5,926 nucleotides of DNA from CAZTDD01 sp964612675 (GTDB lineage Bacteria > Hinthialibacterota > Hinthialibacteria > Hinthialibacterales > JAKPRU01): contig CAZTDD010000217.1 of assembly GCA_964612675.1 (NCBI GenBank), positions 1 to 5,926 of the forward strand, written 5' to 3'. Position 1 is the stretch's first letter, and the number at the start of each line of letters is the position of its first letter. Shown here piece by piece: positions 1-5,623 of the stretch. Made by a program: the position numbers and the translations under genes. The notes beneath the pieces are model-generated. The model did no database searches, was not told where the DNA came from, and saw nothing but the letters and a program-made list of their open reading frames with translations.

Positions 1-98
1 ACAAACACCTTTTGCCTCTGCTTGATTTGCTGTGTCTGGCGAATACACAAGCGAAAAACAATACCCGAATCGAGTGCAATGATCGCCCCTCACCCTAC

Positions 99-119
99 CC
101 CTCTCCCGGGGGGAGAGGG
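99..119. repeat. Perfect inverted repeat, GC-rich hairpin
   Basis: The arms CCCTCTCCC (99-107) and GGGAGAGGG (111-119) are perfect 9-bp complements around a GGG spacer. The left flank is also C-rich (CCCCTCACCCTACC). No T-run follows on either strand, so it does not look like a classical terminator even though it lies downstream of the minus-strand gene ending at 292. Hairpins of this CCCTCTCCC/GGGAGAGGG type are widespread dispersed intergenic repeats in bacteria, and I read it as one of those. No credible gene is seen in 1-291; the open frames there are short, lack ribosome binding sites and run through repeats. Confidence 0.75.
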
Positions 120-137
120 AACTTCCGATGCCAACCT

Positions 138-260
138 GCGACTTTTTGCGATGGCGTCAAAGATTGGGGGAGATTCAGAGGGGGTTGAATACTTCTCTAT
201 CGTTACCCCTCGCGACTTTTTGCAACAGCGCCAAGCCTGGGGGAGATACAGAGGGGTTGG
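138..260. repeat. Imperfect direct repeat, ~74-bp period
   Basis: Two related blocks begin with the identical 12-mer GCGACTTTTTGC at 138-149 and 212-223, 74 bp apart. Each continues through a diverged middle into GGGGGAGAT-CAGAGGGG (about 165-184 and 238-256). The middle parts differ by several substitutions and at least one single-base indel. That pattern fits decaying non-coding repeat DNA rather than a gene. The G-rich ends resemble the arm of the hairpin at 99-119, so the whole 90-260 stretch may be one mosaic repeat island. Confidence 0.65.
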
Positions 261-291
261 TAGAAAATGGCCGACTTAGCAATAAAGCCGC

Positions 292-1593
292 CTACCTGAA
301 ATCATACGGCGCAATATCCCCGTTGCTCACCGTCCCGTTGCTTGGACTATACAATACTCTGAGTTGATCATCCTGCTCATCCGGCCCGATGCCATAAAAC
401 ATCCCCTGTTCTTTATGAAACGGATAAGAAACCTCTGTTTCTGCAAACGGATCTTCCGGTTTATCGGACAAATAATTTGGCACAAGCTCGGAGACTTCCG
501 TCGGCACTTCTCCTTCCGTCAACTCAGCCAGTTTGGAGGCGACAGTCAGTTGTGCGAGGTGGTATTCGCTGACACTCACATCCTCACGAGTTTCCGCTGC
601 AACGAAATTGGGTAACGCGACCGCAAAGAACACATACTCAAACGCCTGCCCGTAGCCTAAGGTTCGTGCCAGTTGCACGACTAGTTTCGGAGGGAATTGG
701 CTCGACGAACCCTCCGATCTTTGACTCATCATCCAGTCCATTAACTGCCGCAAGTAGAATCTACCGGGTTTCCCGGGTAACAACGACACCTCATATCCTT
801 CCTTCTTCGCCTTACGTAGCGAGGTAATCATATCGACTTCGAGCGCGCGATCCAGCAGATCGAGGTTCACGCGGGGAGCAAGTTCTCGAAGATGGCCGAG
901 AGCCTCATGCAACGCATTCGGGTCGGGACACCGGGACGCCAAAAAACTCGTGTTGGTACTGGAGATTCCCTGGATGGCGATTGCAACAAGATGTCCGATC
1001 AGACTACTGTCCGGGCGTCGCACGGCCAGACGATGGCTCGCCAGGTTTGATCGGAACGCCTCCATCCATTGCCCTGATTTGGCCTCTAAACAGGCGCGTA
1101 AACACAGAACCTTCGCTCCTATCTGCAGTTCGAGAAAGCTCGGAAGTTCTTCTAATTCGAGTCGATAATCATCCCGATTGGCGAGCTCGATCAGTGCTTC
1201 AATGTACGGTTGTATTCTCTGTAAATCCTGCTGAATCTCCGTCCACGTCTCATCGGTTATCTCTCCGCCTTGTTCGACCGTGTCTAGTGCACCGAAATCG
1301 ATTTGCTGGGGTTTGTGCTGTTTGTAGAGACTCTTAACGTTCGCCATCGCATCTTCGACTTCCGTTGAGACAGTGATCGGTTCAAAGAACCGGGGTGGAA
1401 GATCGACTGGTTGGTCCATAAAGGTCTCGAATTTGCCACGCATTTCTTCTGGAACGTTCCTGTGGGCCCATTCCTTAACCCGTTTCGTAATAAGAGGTCG
1501 GATGAGGACATGGTGTACGCCGACCACCGCCACGGCAAGAACCACAATGACGATCATGCATCCCCGCATCGAGAAACCGCTTCTCTCTTTCAT
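292..1593 (-). CDS. Membrane-anchored protein with pseudopilin-like C-terminal tail, function unknown
   Basis: This 433-residue protein belongs to no family I can name. Residues 11-31 (start MIVIVVLAVAVVG) form one hydrophobic segment after a short basic N-terminus, so it is probably anchored with the bulk outside the cytoplasm. Residues ~115-260 are mostly helical, with a stretch (ELQIGAKVLCLRACLEAKSG, 155-174) of a style seen in large uncharacterised families of Planctomycetes and relatives. The last ~90 residues (LAELTEGEVPTEVSELVPNY, 355-374; then DPF, 381-383; FYGIGPDEQDD, 399-409; NGTVSNGDI, 419-427) resemble the C-terminal part of type II secretion pseudopilins such as GspG. A classical prepilin site (G-F-T-L-x-E) is not evident, so this is not a normal pseudopilin. 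The ATG at 1593 is supported by an AAGGA-type ribosome binding site (complement of 1604-1608) and a TATAAT box further upstream. The reading frame is intact. Secretion- or envelope-related is inference only. Confidence 0.85.
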   Translation of the reverse strand: MKERSGFSMRGCMIVIVVLAVAVVGVHHVLIRPLITKRVKEWAHRNVPEEMRGKFETFMDQPVDLPPRFFEPITVSTEVEDAMANVKSLYKQHKPQQIDFGALDTVEQGGEITDETWTEIQQDLQRIQPYIEALIELANRDDYRLELEELPSFLELQIGAKVLCLRACLEAKSGQWMEAFRSNLASHRLAVRRPDSSLIGHLVAIAIQGISSTNTSFLASRCPDPNALHEALGHLRELAPRVNLDLLDRALEVDMITSLRKAKKEGYEVSLLPGKPGRFYLRQLMDWMMSQRSEGSSSQFPPKLVVQLARTLGYGQAFEYVFFAVALPNFVAAETREDVSVSEYHLAQLTVASKLAELTEGEVPTEVSELVPNYLSDKPEDPFAETEVSYPFHKEQGMFYGIGPDEQDDQLRVLYSPSNGTVSNGDIAPYDFR

Positions 1594-1643
1594 TCGTGTT
1601 TCGTCCTTTGTCGCTTAGATACTGTTCCCACAGGATAACAGAT

Positions 1644-1673
1644 TTCCCATTTGGACCACACCTGCATTATAGT
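1644..1673 (+). promoter_or_regulatory. Possible promoter for the XRE regulator gene
   Basis: TTCCCA (1644-1649, 4 of 6 to the -35 consensus) and TATAGT (1668-1673, 5 of 6 to the -10 consensus) are separated by 18 bp. The -10 physically overlaps the TATAAT of the opposite strand (1666-1671), so the two divergent promoters could not be occupied by polymerase together. The leader to the regulator's ATG would be about 105 nt and would contain the palindrome and hairpin listed below. Confidence 0.3.
1666..1671 (-). promoter_or_regulatory. Consensus -10 box for the minus-strand membrane protein gene
   Basis: The minus strand reads TATAAT here, a perfect sigma70-type -10 hexamer about 70 bp upstream of the ATG at 1593. 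No good -35 lies at normal spacing; the nearest candidate is TTCGAG (complement of 1692-1697) at a long 20-bp spacing. A start near 1659 would give a leader of roughly 65 nt with the AAGGA ribosome binding site near its end. Confidence 0.4.
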
Positions 1674-1704
1674 CACGGCTCCGGCTTTTCTCTCGAACCA
1701 TCGG

Positions 1705-1735
1705 AGTGAAAAAAAGGACAAGTGAAAAAAAGGAC
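1705..1735 (+). repeat. Tandem duplication of 16 bp
   Basis: AGTGAAAAAAAGGAC occurs at 1705-1719 and again at 1721-1735, so the period is 16 bp, with A1720 completing the first unit. The two copies are identical over 15 bases. The A7 runs make it prone to slippage. The second copy contributes the right arm of the palindrome at 1717-1740. Confidence 0.85.
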
Positions 1736-1740
1736 TTGTC
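1717..1740. promoter_or_regulatory. Palindrome, candidate operator of the XRE regulator
   Basis: GACAAGT (1717-1723) and ACTTGTC (1734-1740) are perfect 7-bp inverted arms around a 10-bp A-rich centre. It lies 45 bp upstream of the XRE gene's ATG at 1786, the kind of site dimeric HigA-type repressors use for autoregulation. Binding is inferred from position and symmetry only. It could instead be a chance product of the 16-bp duplication. Confidence 0.35.
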
Positions 1741-1741
1741 A

Positions 1742-1763
1742 GCCATACGGCTTTGCCGTAGGC
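1742..1763 (+). promoter_or_regulatory. Strong hairpin in the leader of the XRE gene
   Basis: TACGGC (1746-1751) pairs with GCCGTA (1755-1760) around a TTT loop. GCC (1742-1744) pairs with GGC (1761-1763) around a single bulged A, giving about nine base pairs. The GGAG ribosome binding site of the XRE gene (1773-1776) starts ten bases after the hairpin and stays free. Hairpins with ACGGC-TTT-GCCGT cores are also common dispersed repeats, so a regulatory role is only possible. No T-run follows, so it is not a terminator. Confidence 0.45.
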
Positions 1764-1785
1764 TCGTGTGATGGAGATTGAACCA

Positions 1786-2073
1786 ATGTCTAAGCGGAAT
1801 ATCGGAACGGAAATCCTCGAAGGTATTCGCGAGATTAAGGCTCATAAAGAGGGGCCGCCCTTATTACGAACAAGTAAACTGACTCAACCGGCACCGCCGA
1901 AAGAGATACGCGCTAAACTCCAGTTGTCGCAAGCGGGTTTCGCCGGTTTGATGGGCGTAAGTTTGCGAACGGTTCAAGACTGGGAACAAGGACGACGCAC
2001 GCCCAGTGGGCCGGCCAAGGCCTTACTGCGCGTAGCCGAGGAACATCCTGAAGTACTGACTGAGTTGACCTGA
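1786..2073 (+). CDS. XRE-family transcriptional regulator, HigA/NadS-like antitoxin-type protein
   Basis: This 95-residue DNA-binding protein begins MSKRNIGTEILEGIREIKAH and carries one helix-turn-helix domain at residues ~38-87. The recognition region is LSQAGFAGLMGVSLRTVQDW (47-66), followed by EQGRRTPSGPA (67-77), a very typical ending for HigA/NadS-type antitoxins. The frame is open upstream to GTG 1768 and ATG 1771, but ATG 1786 has GGAG (1773-1776) nine bases before it and gives the usual family N-terminus, so I chose it. In this family a RelE/HigB-like toxin is normally encoded immediately upstream, and the two proteins form an autorepressing complex. No intact toxin gene is present on either side: only 192 bp separates it from the divergent gene, and 2074-2244 has no frame of the right kind. 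It is therefore an orphan antitoxin or a free-standing regulator, possibly binding the palindrome at 1717-1740. Confidence 0.92.
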   Translation: MSKRNIGTEILEGIREIKAHKEGPPLLRTSKLTQPAPPKEIRAKLQLSQAGFAGLMGVSLRTVQDWEQGRRTPSGPAKALLRVAEEHPEVLTELT

Positions 2074-2179
2074 CGCAGCGGACAAGAACTGTTGAGTTGA
2101 TCCTTCAGAATATCAGTGGATAGCGTATTCCAGATTCTCTGGGCCGTCACCCGCCTTATAGCCACTCGTCCAGCTTCTG

Positions 2180-2188
2180 TGCTACACT
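2180..2188 (+). promoter_or_regulatory. Possible extended -10 promoter for the CBM9-like gene
   Basis: TGCTACACT fits the extended -10 pattern TGnTATAAT with four of six core matches. No good -35 is present, which is tolerated for extended -10 promoters. Transcription from about 2195 would leave a ~50-nt leader before ATG 2245. The rest of 2074-2244 shows no gene and no terminator after the XRE gene, so read-through from that gene is also possible. Confidence 0.3.
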
Positions 2189-2244
2189 AACGCATTCTTA
2201 ACGACAATTTGGTCCATGTTCGGTTGTGGAGAGGAGACAGCGAA

Positions 2245-3129
2245 ATGAAGAGCATATCTGTAGTCACAATGATCGCAGCAGCAGTTCTGTGTTCCGGAAT
2301 GCCGACCTTAGCTCAGGATCTTGACGACGAAGGCAGGGACCTGATCGAGGTTCCTTTCACCTATTCGCCACCTGAAATCGACGGGGTGCTCAGCTCGGGA
2401 GAGTGGGACGGTGCCGCCTCCAAAACCGTCGATTTCGAGAACCTCGGCGTGGCCGGCAACGGCCCCGGCGAGTCCGAGGGGCCGGACGACATCTCCTACA
2501 CGTTTAACGTGTTGTATGACGACGCCTTTGTTTACATCGGTGTCTCGGTAGTCGATGACGTTTACGTCGCCGACAATTATGGTACCCGCCTGCAATGGGA
2601 CATGCCCGTCACGTGGGAAAACGATGCTGTCGAATACTTTTTCGACGGCGACGCAAGCCGTACTCTCGACTCATGCCGAAATCCGACGGAAACAGAGACC
2701 GGCGGTCAGTGGATCTACAGTTTGGGCGCGGACGATACGGCTGAACCCTTCGTTGCACCGGAGATCTACGGCGGACACGAACACCCGTACGGAACCGGAG
2801 ACGATGCAGTCTGGTACGCTCAAACCACCGTCGATGAGGGGACGGCGGACTGGTACCAGGAAGCCCGTTTCGCACTCAGCGTCATCGGCGAACCGTCTGC
2901 CGGAGACGAGATTGGCTTCGATATCTGTATCGACGACGTAGATGTCCATAATGAGGAAACCCTCGAACCCGAATACTACCAGGAAGACCGCGAGATTCAG
3001 TTGTACTGGACGGTCTTCACCTACTGGCCCGGCGACGTCTCGTCGGACAACATCCACGAAATCGAAGATTTCTGGGGCACCATGCGCTTCCTGGAGCCCG
3101 CGTCCGTCCGGGATTGGGAACTACGCTAG
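2245..3129 (+). CDS. Secreted protein with a CBM9-like (carbohydrate family 9) domain
   Basis: The protein has 294 residues. MKSISVVTMIAAAVLCSGMP followed by TLA-QD is a standard Sec signal peptide with probable cleavage after residue 23 (A-Q-D context), so the product is exported. From about residue 43 to 283 it reads as one CBM9-like domain: PPEIDGVLSSGEWDGA (42-57), the strand FNVLYDDAFVYIGVSVVDD (87-105), WENDAVEYFFDGD (124-136), then EARFALSVIGEPSAGDEIGF (206-225) and FWGTMRFLEP (276-285). CBM9-type domains bind sugar chain ends in xylanases, and many stand-alone versions have unknown ligands. No catalytic domain, lipobox, membrane anchor or sorting signal is visible, so a periplasmic or released binding protein is the simplest reading. 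The mature part is strongly acidic. ATG 2245 is preferred over an upstream TTG (2209) because GAGGAG (2231-2236) sits eight bases before it and the signal peptide begins there. The ligand is unknown. Confidence 0.88.
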   Translation: MKSISVVTMIAAAVLCSGMPTLAQDLDDEGRDLIEVPFTYSPPEIDGVLSSGEWDGAASKTVDFENLGVAGNGPGESEGPDDISYTFNVLYDDAFVYIGVSVVDDVYVADNYGTRLQWDMPVTWENDAVEYFFDGDASRTLDSCRNPTETETGGQWIYSLGADDTAEPFVAPEIYGGHEHPYGTGDDAVWYAQTTVDEGTADWYQEARFALSVIGEPSAGDEIGFDICIDDVDVHNEETLEPEYYQEDREIQLYWTVFTYWPGDVSSDNIHEIEDFWGTMRFLEPASVRDWELR

Positions 3130-3156
3130 AACTGACGGCCCGGACGGCAGCCTCCA

Positions 3157-3200
3157 CCGGGGTAGCTTTGGGGATGAACAGCCCCGGCGGTATACTTTTT
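3157..3200 (+). terminator. Weak terminator-like hairpin after the CBM9-like gene
   Basis: CCGGGG (3157-3162) pairs with CCCCGG (3182-3187), extendable by one wobble pair, around a loop of about 18 nt. A T5 run follows only after eight more bases (3196-3200). The long loop and the displaced T-run make it a poor intrinsic terminator. It overlaps the candidate aldolase promoter, so the two readings compete. Confidence 0.25.
3168..3196 (+). promoter_or_regulatory. Candidate promoter of the aldolase gene
   Basis: TTGGGG (3168-3173, 3 of 6) and TATACT (3191-3196, 5 of 6) are spaced by 17 bp. The start site would be near 3203, leaving an ~83-nt leader before ATG 3286. The gap of 156 bp between the CBM9-like stop and the aldolase start is consistent with independent transcription. 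Confidence 0.4.
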
Positions 3201-3285
3201 CGCGATTTGTTTACTTCGCGTGCCCTCTCTAGGGGAAGATTACTTCGTCACGCACACGATTCCATAAGCAAGGAGAATTTGAAAA

Positions 3286-4329
3286 ATGCCCCTCGTTCCT
3301 ATGCGTATTCTATTGGATCATGCCGCAGAAAACGATTACGGTCTCGCGGCTTTCAACGTCAACAACATGGAGCAAATCCAGGCCATCATGCAGGCCGCCA
3401 TCGAAACCGAGTCCCCGGTTATCGTTCAGGCGAGTCGAGGTGCACGCTCCTACACGAACGACAATTATCTTCGTCATCTGATGCTTGCCGCGTCCGAACT
3501 CTACCCGGACATTCCCATCGCCATGCACCAGGATCACGGAAACAGCCCCGACACCTGCTTTTCCGCCATCGATAACGGATTCACCAGCGTTATGATGGAT
3601 GGTTCCCTTCGCGAAGACGGCAAGACACCGGCCGACTTTGACTACAATTGCGAGGTCACCAAAAAGGTCGTCGAGAAGGCTCACAGCCTCGGTGTCACCG
3701 TCGAAGGCGAACTCGGCTGTCTCGGCAGTCTTGAAACGGGGATGGGCGAGAAGGAAGACGGACACGGTTTCGAAGGCGCTCTTTCGAGAGAGCAGTTGCT
3801 GACCAACCCGGATCAGGCCGTCGAGTTTGTCCAACGAACCAACGCCGACGCTCTCGCGGTCGCCATCGGCACAAGTCACGGCGCTTACAAATTCACCAAA
3901 AAGCCGACCGGCGAAGTGCTCGCCATGGACCGTATTGCGGAAATTCACAAGAAACTCCCCAATACTCACCTTGTCATGCATGGCTCCTCATCCGTCCCCC
4001 AAGAGCTGCAGGACATCATCAACAAGCACGGTGGCGACATCAAACAGACGTACGGCGTTCCCGTTGAAGAAATCCAAAACGGAATCAAAAACGGCGTTCG
4101 CAAGATCAACGTCGATACGGACAATCGTCTCGCCATGACCGGAGCAATCCGTACCGTCTTCTCGGAAAAACCGGGCGAATTCGATCCCCGAAAGTATCTC
4201 GGCCCCGCCCGTGCGGCCATGCAACAGGTATGCAAAGACAGAATGATCGCTTTCGGTCAGGCCGGCTGGGGTCCCAAGATCAAATGTATCACTCTGGAAG
4301 AGATGGCTGAGCGATACAAGAAGATGTGA
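3286..4329 (+). CDS. fba: Class II fructose-1,6-bisphosphate aldolase
   Basis: This cytoplasmic zinc enzyme reversibly cleaves fructose 1,6-bisphosphate to dihydroxyacetone phosphate and glyceraldehyde 3-phosphate in glycolysis and gluconeogenesis. It has 347 residues, full length for the family and a single TIM-barrel domain. Visible signatures are GLAAFNVNNMEQIQAI (19-34), HQDHG (81-85, catalytic D83 and zinc ligand H84), SVMMDGS (101-107), EGELG (140-144), the GTSHGAYKF loop (195-203, zinc ligand H198), MHGSSS (231-236, zinc ligand H232) and the phosphate-binding KINVDTDNR (273-281). The sequence style matches the longer class II subtype that includes Calvin-cycle (CbbA-like) aldolases, but no other Calvin-cycle gene is in the window, so a role in that cycle is not implied. 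AAGGAG (3270-3275) lies ten bases before the ATG. A strong terminator follows 25 bp after the stop. All key residues are present, so the gene should be functional. Confidence 0.97.
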   Translation: MPLVPMRILLDHAAENDYGLAAFNVNNMEQIQAIMQAAIETESPVIVQASRGARSYTNDNYLRHLMLAASELYPDIPIAMHQDHGNSPDTCFSAIDNGFTSVMMDGSLREDGKTPADFDYNCEVTKKVVEKAHSLGVTVEGELGCLGSLETGMGEKEDGHGFEGALSREQLLTNPDQAVEFVQRTNADALAVAIGTSHGAYKFTKKPTGEVLAMDRIAEIHKKLPNTHLVMHGSSSVPQELQDIINKHGGDIKQTYGVPVEEIQNGIKNGVRKINVDTDNRLAMTGAIRTVFSEKPGEFDPRKYLGPARAAMQQVCKDRMIAFGQAGWGPKIKCITLEEMAERYKKM

Positions 4330-4354
4330 ACAACGGTTCTCTTAATCAACGAAC

Positions 4355-4394
4355 AAAAGGGCGGTGCTCCCGGAGTGACCGTCCTTTTTCTTTT
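4355..4394 (+). terminator. Rho-independent terminator of the aldolase gene
   Basis: AAAAGGGCGGT (4355-4365) pairs with ACCGTCCTTTT (4378-4388) with a single G-T wobble. The 12-nt interior GCTCCCGGAGTG can itself fold (CTCC/GGAG). The T-rich tail TTTTTCTTTT spans 4385-4394. It sits 25 bp after the aldolase stop codon and separates that gene from the acyltransferase. Confidence 0.9.
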
Positions 4395-4423
4395 AACTCG
4401 GATACGGTTGCGTTGAGGAGATC

Positions 4424-4441
4424 CTCGTACCACAATACGAG
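4424..4441. repeat. Short perfect inverted repeat upstream of the acyltransferase gene
   Basis: CTCGTA (4424-4429) and TACGAG (4436-4441) are perfect arms around CCACAA. It lies between the aldolase terminator and the acyltransferase start, 57 bp before the ATG at 4499. It could be an operator or a leader hairpin. TTGAGG (4413-4418) is a possible -35 but has no convincing -10 partner, so I do not call a promoter here. Confidence 0.4.
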
Positions 4442-4498
4442 ACACGTTGCCCTGAACATGGTTTTCTCCCAATCTTCCGAGTGTTCGGAGCCTGTAGC

Positions 4499-5179
4499 AT
4501 GAAAATTCTGAAATCCCGTCCGGTTGTTTTCGTACTGAAAGCAATCGGCCCCTCTCTTGTGTGGATCTACCTGCAGTTAGTGGGCGGCACCCAACGGCTG
4601 TATCTGGAGGGACGGGATTACCGGAAAGAGATCAAGGAAGGGCGGGGCCCCTTTCTTTTTGCATTCTGGCATAGCCGCCTGCTTTTCCCGGCTTATTTCT
4701 ACCGGGGGACGCGGGTAGGCGTCCTTGTGAGTCCCAGCCGTGACGGGGAATACATTGCCCGCATCATGGACTGTTTCGGTCTGGAGCCTCTTCGCGGCTC
4801 GTCGTGGCAAGGCGCGGCACCCGGTCTTCTTCGCTTGGCCAGACACATACGGTCGGGTTACAGTGTTGCGGTTACTCCCGATGGTCCTCGCGGTCCGCGG
4901 GAACATGTCCAGCTCGGTGTGATCCAACTTGCCAAGATGACCGGTCTTCCTGTCATTCCGTGTGCATATTCTCCGCGTCGACGCATCGTTTTAAACAGCT
5001 GGGATCGTTTTCTCATCCCCCTGCCGCTCTGTCGAGGTGCTGTAGTCTATCGGGAGCCCGTTTCCGTTCCCAAAGATGCGGATCGGGAACAGATGCTCTC
5101 TTTGGCAATGTATCTAGAGTCTGAAATCCATGAGGCAACAAGGCGGTCGGAGGAACTTATTGGATCTCTTACAGAATGA
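4499..5179 (+). CDS. DUF374 / lysophospholipid acyltransferase-like protein
   Basis: This 226-residue protein is probably a membrane-associated acyltransferase of the DUF374 branch of the LPLAT superfamily, transferring acyl groups in envelope lipid or lipid A-type synthesis; the exact acceptor is not known for the branch. Residues 8-29 form a hydrophobic N-terminal segment. Family motifs follow in order: FAFWHSRLL (54-62, with the candidate catalytic H58), SPSRDGEYIARI (78-89), RGSSWQGA (99-106), TPDGPRGPR (126-134), GLPVIPCAYSPRRR (149-162) and SWDRFLIPLP (167-176). Length is normal for the family. The frame is open back to GTG 4481, but ATG 4499 has GGAG (4487-4490) eight bases upstream and starts just ahead of the hydrophobic segment, so I prefer it. 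The aldolase terminator upstream argues for its own promoter. No lipid A or Kdo-transferase gene is visible next to it, although the downstream side is repeat DNA. Confidence 0.92.
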   Translation: MKILKSRPVVFVLKAIGPSLVWIYLQLVGGTQRLYLEGRDYRKEIKEGRGPFLFAFWHSRLLFPAYFYRGTRVGVLVSPSRDGEYIARIMDCFGLEPLRGSSWQGAAPGLLRLARHIRSGYSVAVTPDGPRGPREHVQLGVIQLAKMTGLPVIPCAYSPRRRIVLNSWDRFLIPLPLCRGAVVYREPVSVPKDADREQMLSLAMYLESEIHEATRRSEELIGSLTE

Positions 5180-5337
5180 GAGGTCCCCGGCTCCATCGAA
5201 TCGCGCAAGACATAACCCGAAAATAAGAGAGGACACTCCGCTGCTGCATGGCTGCGAAGATACAACTCTCGATCCGTCATCGCGAGCCACGGACTGTCGG
5301 GCCGGTGATTTGAGAAAGAAAGCGCGGTCCCCGTTGC

Positions 5338-5421
5338 CGTCATGGCGAGCGAAGCGTGGCCATCTCGTTTTGTCCGATTCAACGGCGAGATTCCCACGTC
5401 GCTTCGCTCCTCGGAATGACG
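5338..5421. repeat. Palindromic REP-like element in repeat copy 1
   Basis: The left arm 5338-5367 begins CGTCATGGCGAGCGAAGCG and ends ATCTCG. The right arm 5386-5421 is its imperfect reverse complement (CGAGATTCCCACG at the start, GGAATGACG at the end). The loop is about 18 bases. Once indels are allowed, the arms share GTCAT, CGAG, CGAAGCG and ATCTCG blocks. Elements of the GTCATTCCGAG-GCGAAGCG type are dispersed in many bacterial genomes; no transposase is associated here. Confidence 0.8.
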
Positions 5422-5472
5422 GATTCGGGAGCGTTTCCTTAGGAGCGAAGCGTGGCGAGCTCATGCCCGTGC

Positions 5473-5528
5473 GTTCTTCTTGTCTTTTCTTCGTGCTTTC
5501 GTGGCTCTTTCGTGTCTTCGTGTTTCAC
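5473..5528. repeat. Degenerate CTTTCGTG microrepeat in repeat copy 1
   Basis: The stretch is built from variants of TCTTCGTG / CTTTCGTG spaced about 8-12 bases apart (TTCTTCGTG, CTTTCGTGG, CTCTTTCGTG, TCTTCGTG). On the minus strand it reads as CACGAA-AGCACGAA type repeats. This kind of imperfect CACGAA satellite recurs in intergenic DNA of many uncultured bacteria. It is non-coding. Confidence 0.7.
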
Positions 5529-5623
5529 TATCATTCTCTGCATCCCACCAATGTGCCTCCCGTCATCGCGAGCCACGGACCGTCGGGCCGGTGATTTGAG
5601 GAAGAAACCGCGGTCCCCGTTGC

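Noticed and set aside
99..119. Intrinsic terminator for the minus-strand gene
   Set aside because: It has a perfect hairpin but no T-run on the minus strand, and it lies ~170 bp beyond the stop codon.
22..367. Two short plus-strand open frames at the left edge
   Set aside because: They run through the hairpin and the direct repeat, lack ribosome binding sites, and one overlaps the end of the well-supported minus-strand gene.
3157..3200. Strong terminator between the CBM9-like gene and the aldolase
   Set aside because: The loop is long and the T-run is eight bases away from the stem; kept only as a low-confidence feature.
3310..3981. A 223-codon open frame on the minus strand inside the aldolase gene
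   Set aside because: It is the antisense shadow of a gene with complete catalytic motifs, and its translation shows no recognisable family.
3286..5179. Aldolase and acyltransferase as one operon
   Set aside because: A convincing terminator at 4355-4394 and a 169-bp gap separate them.
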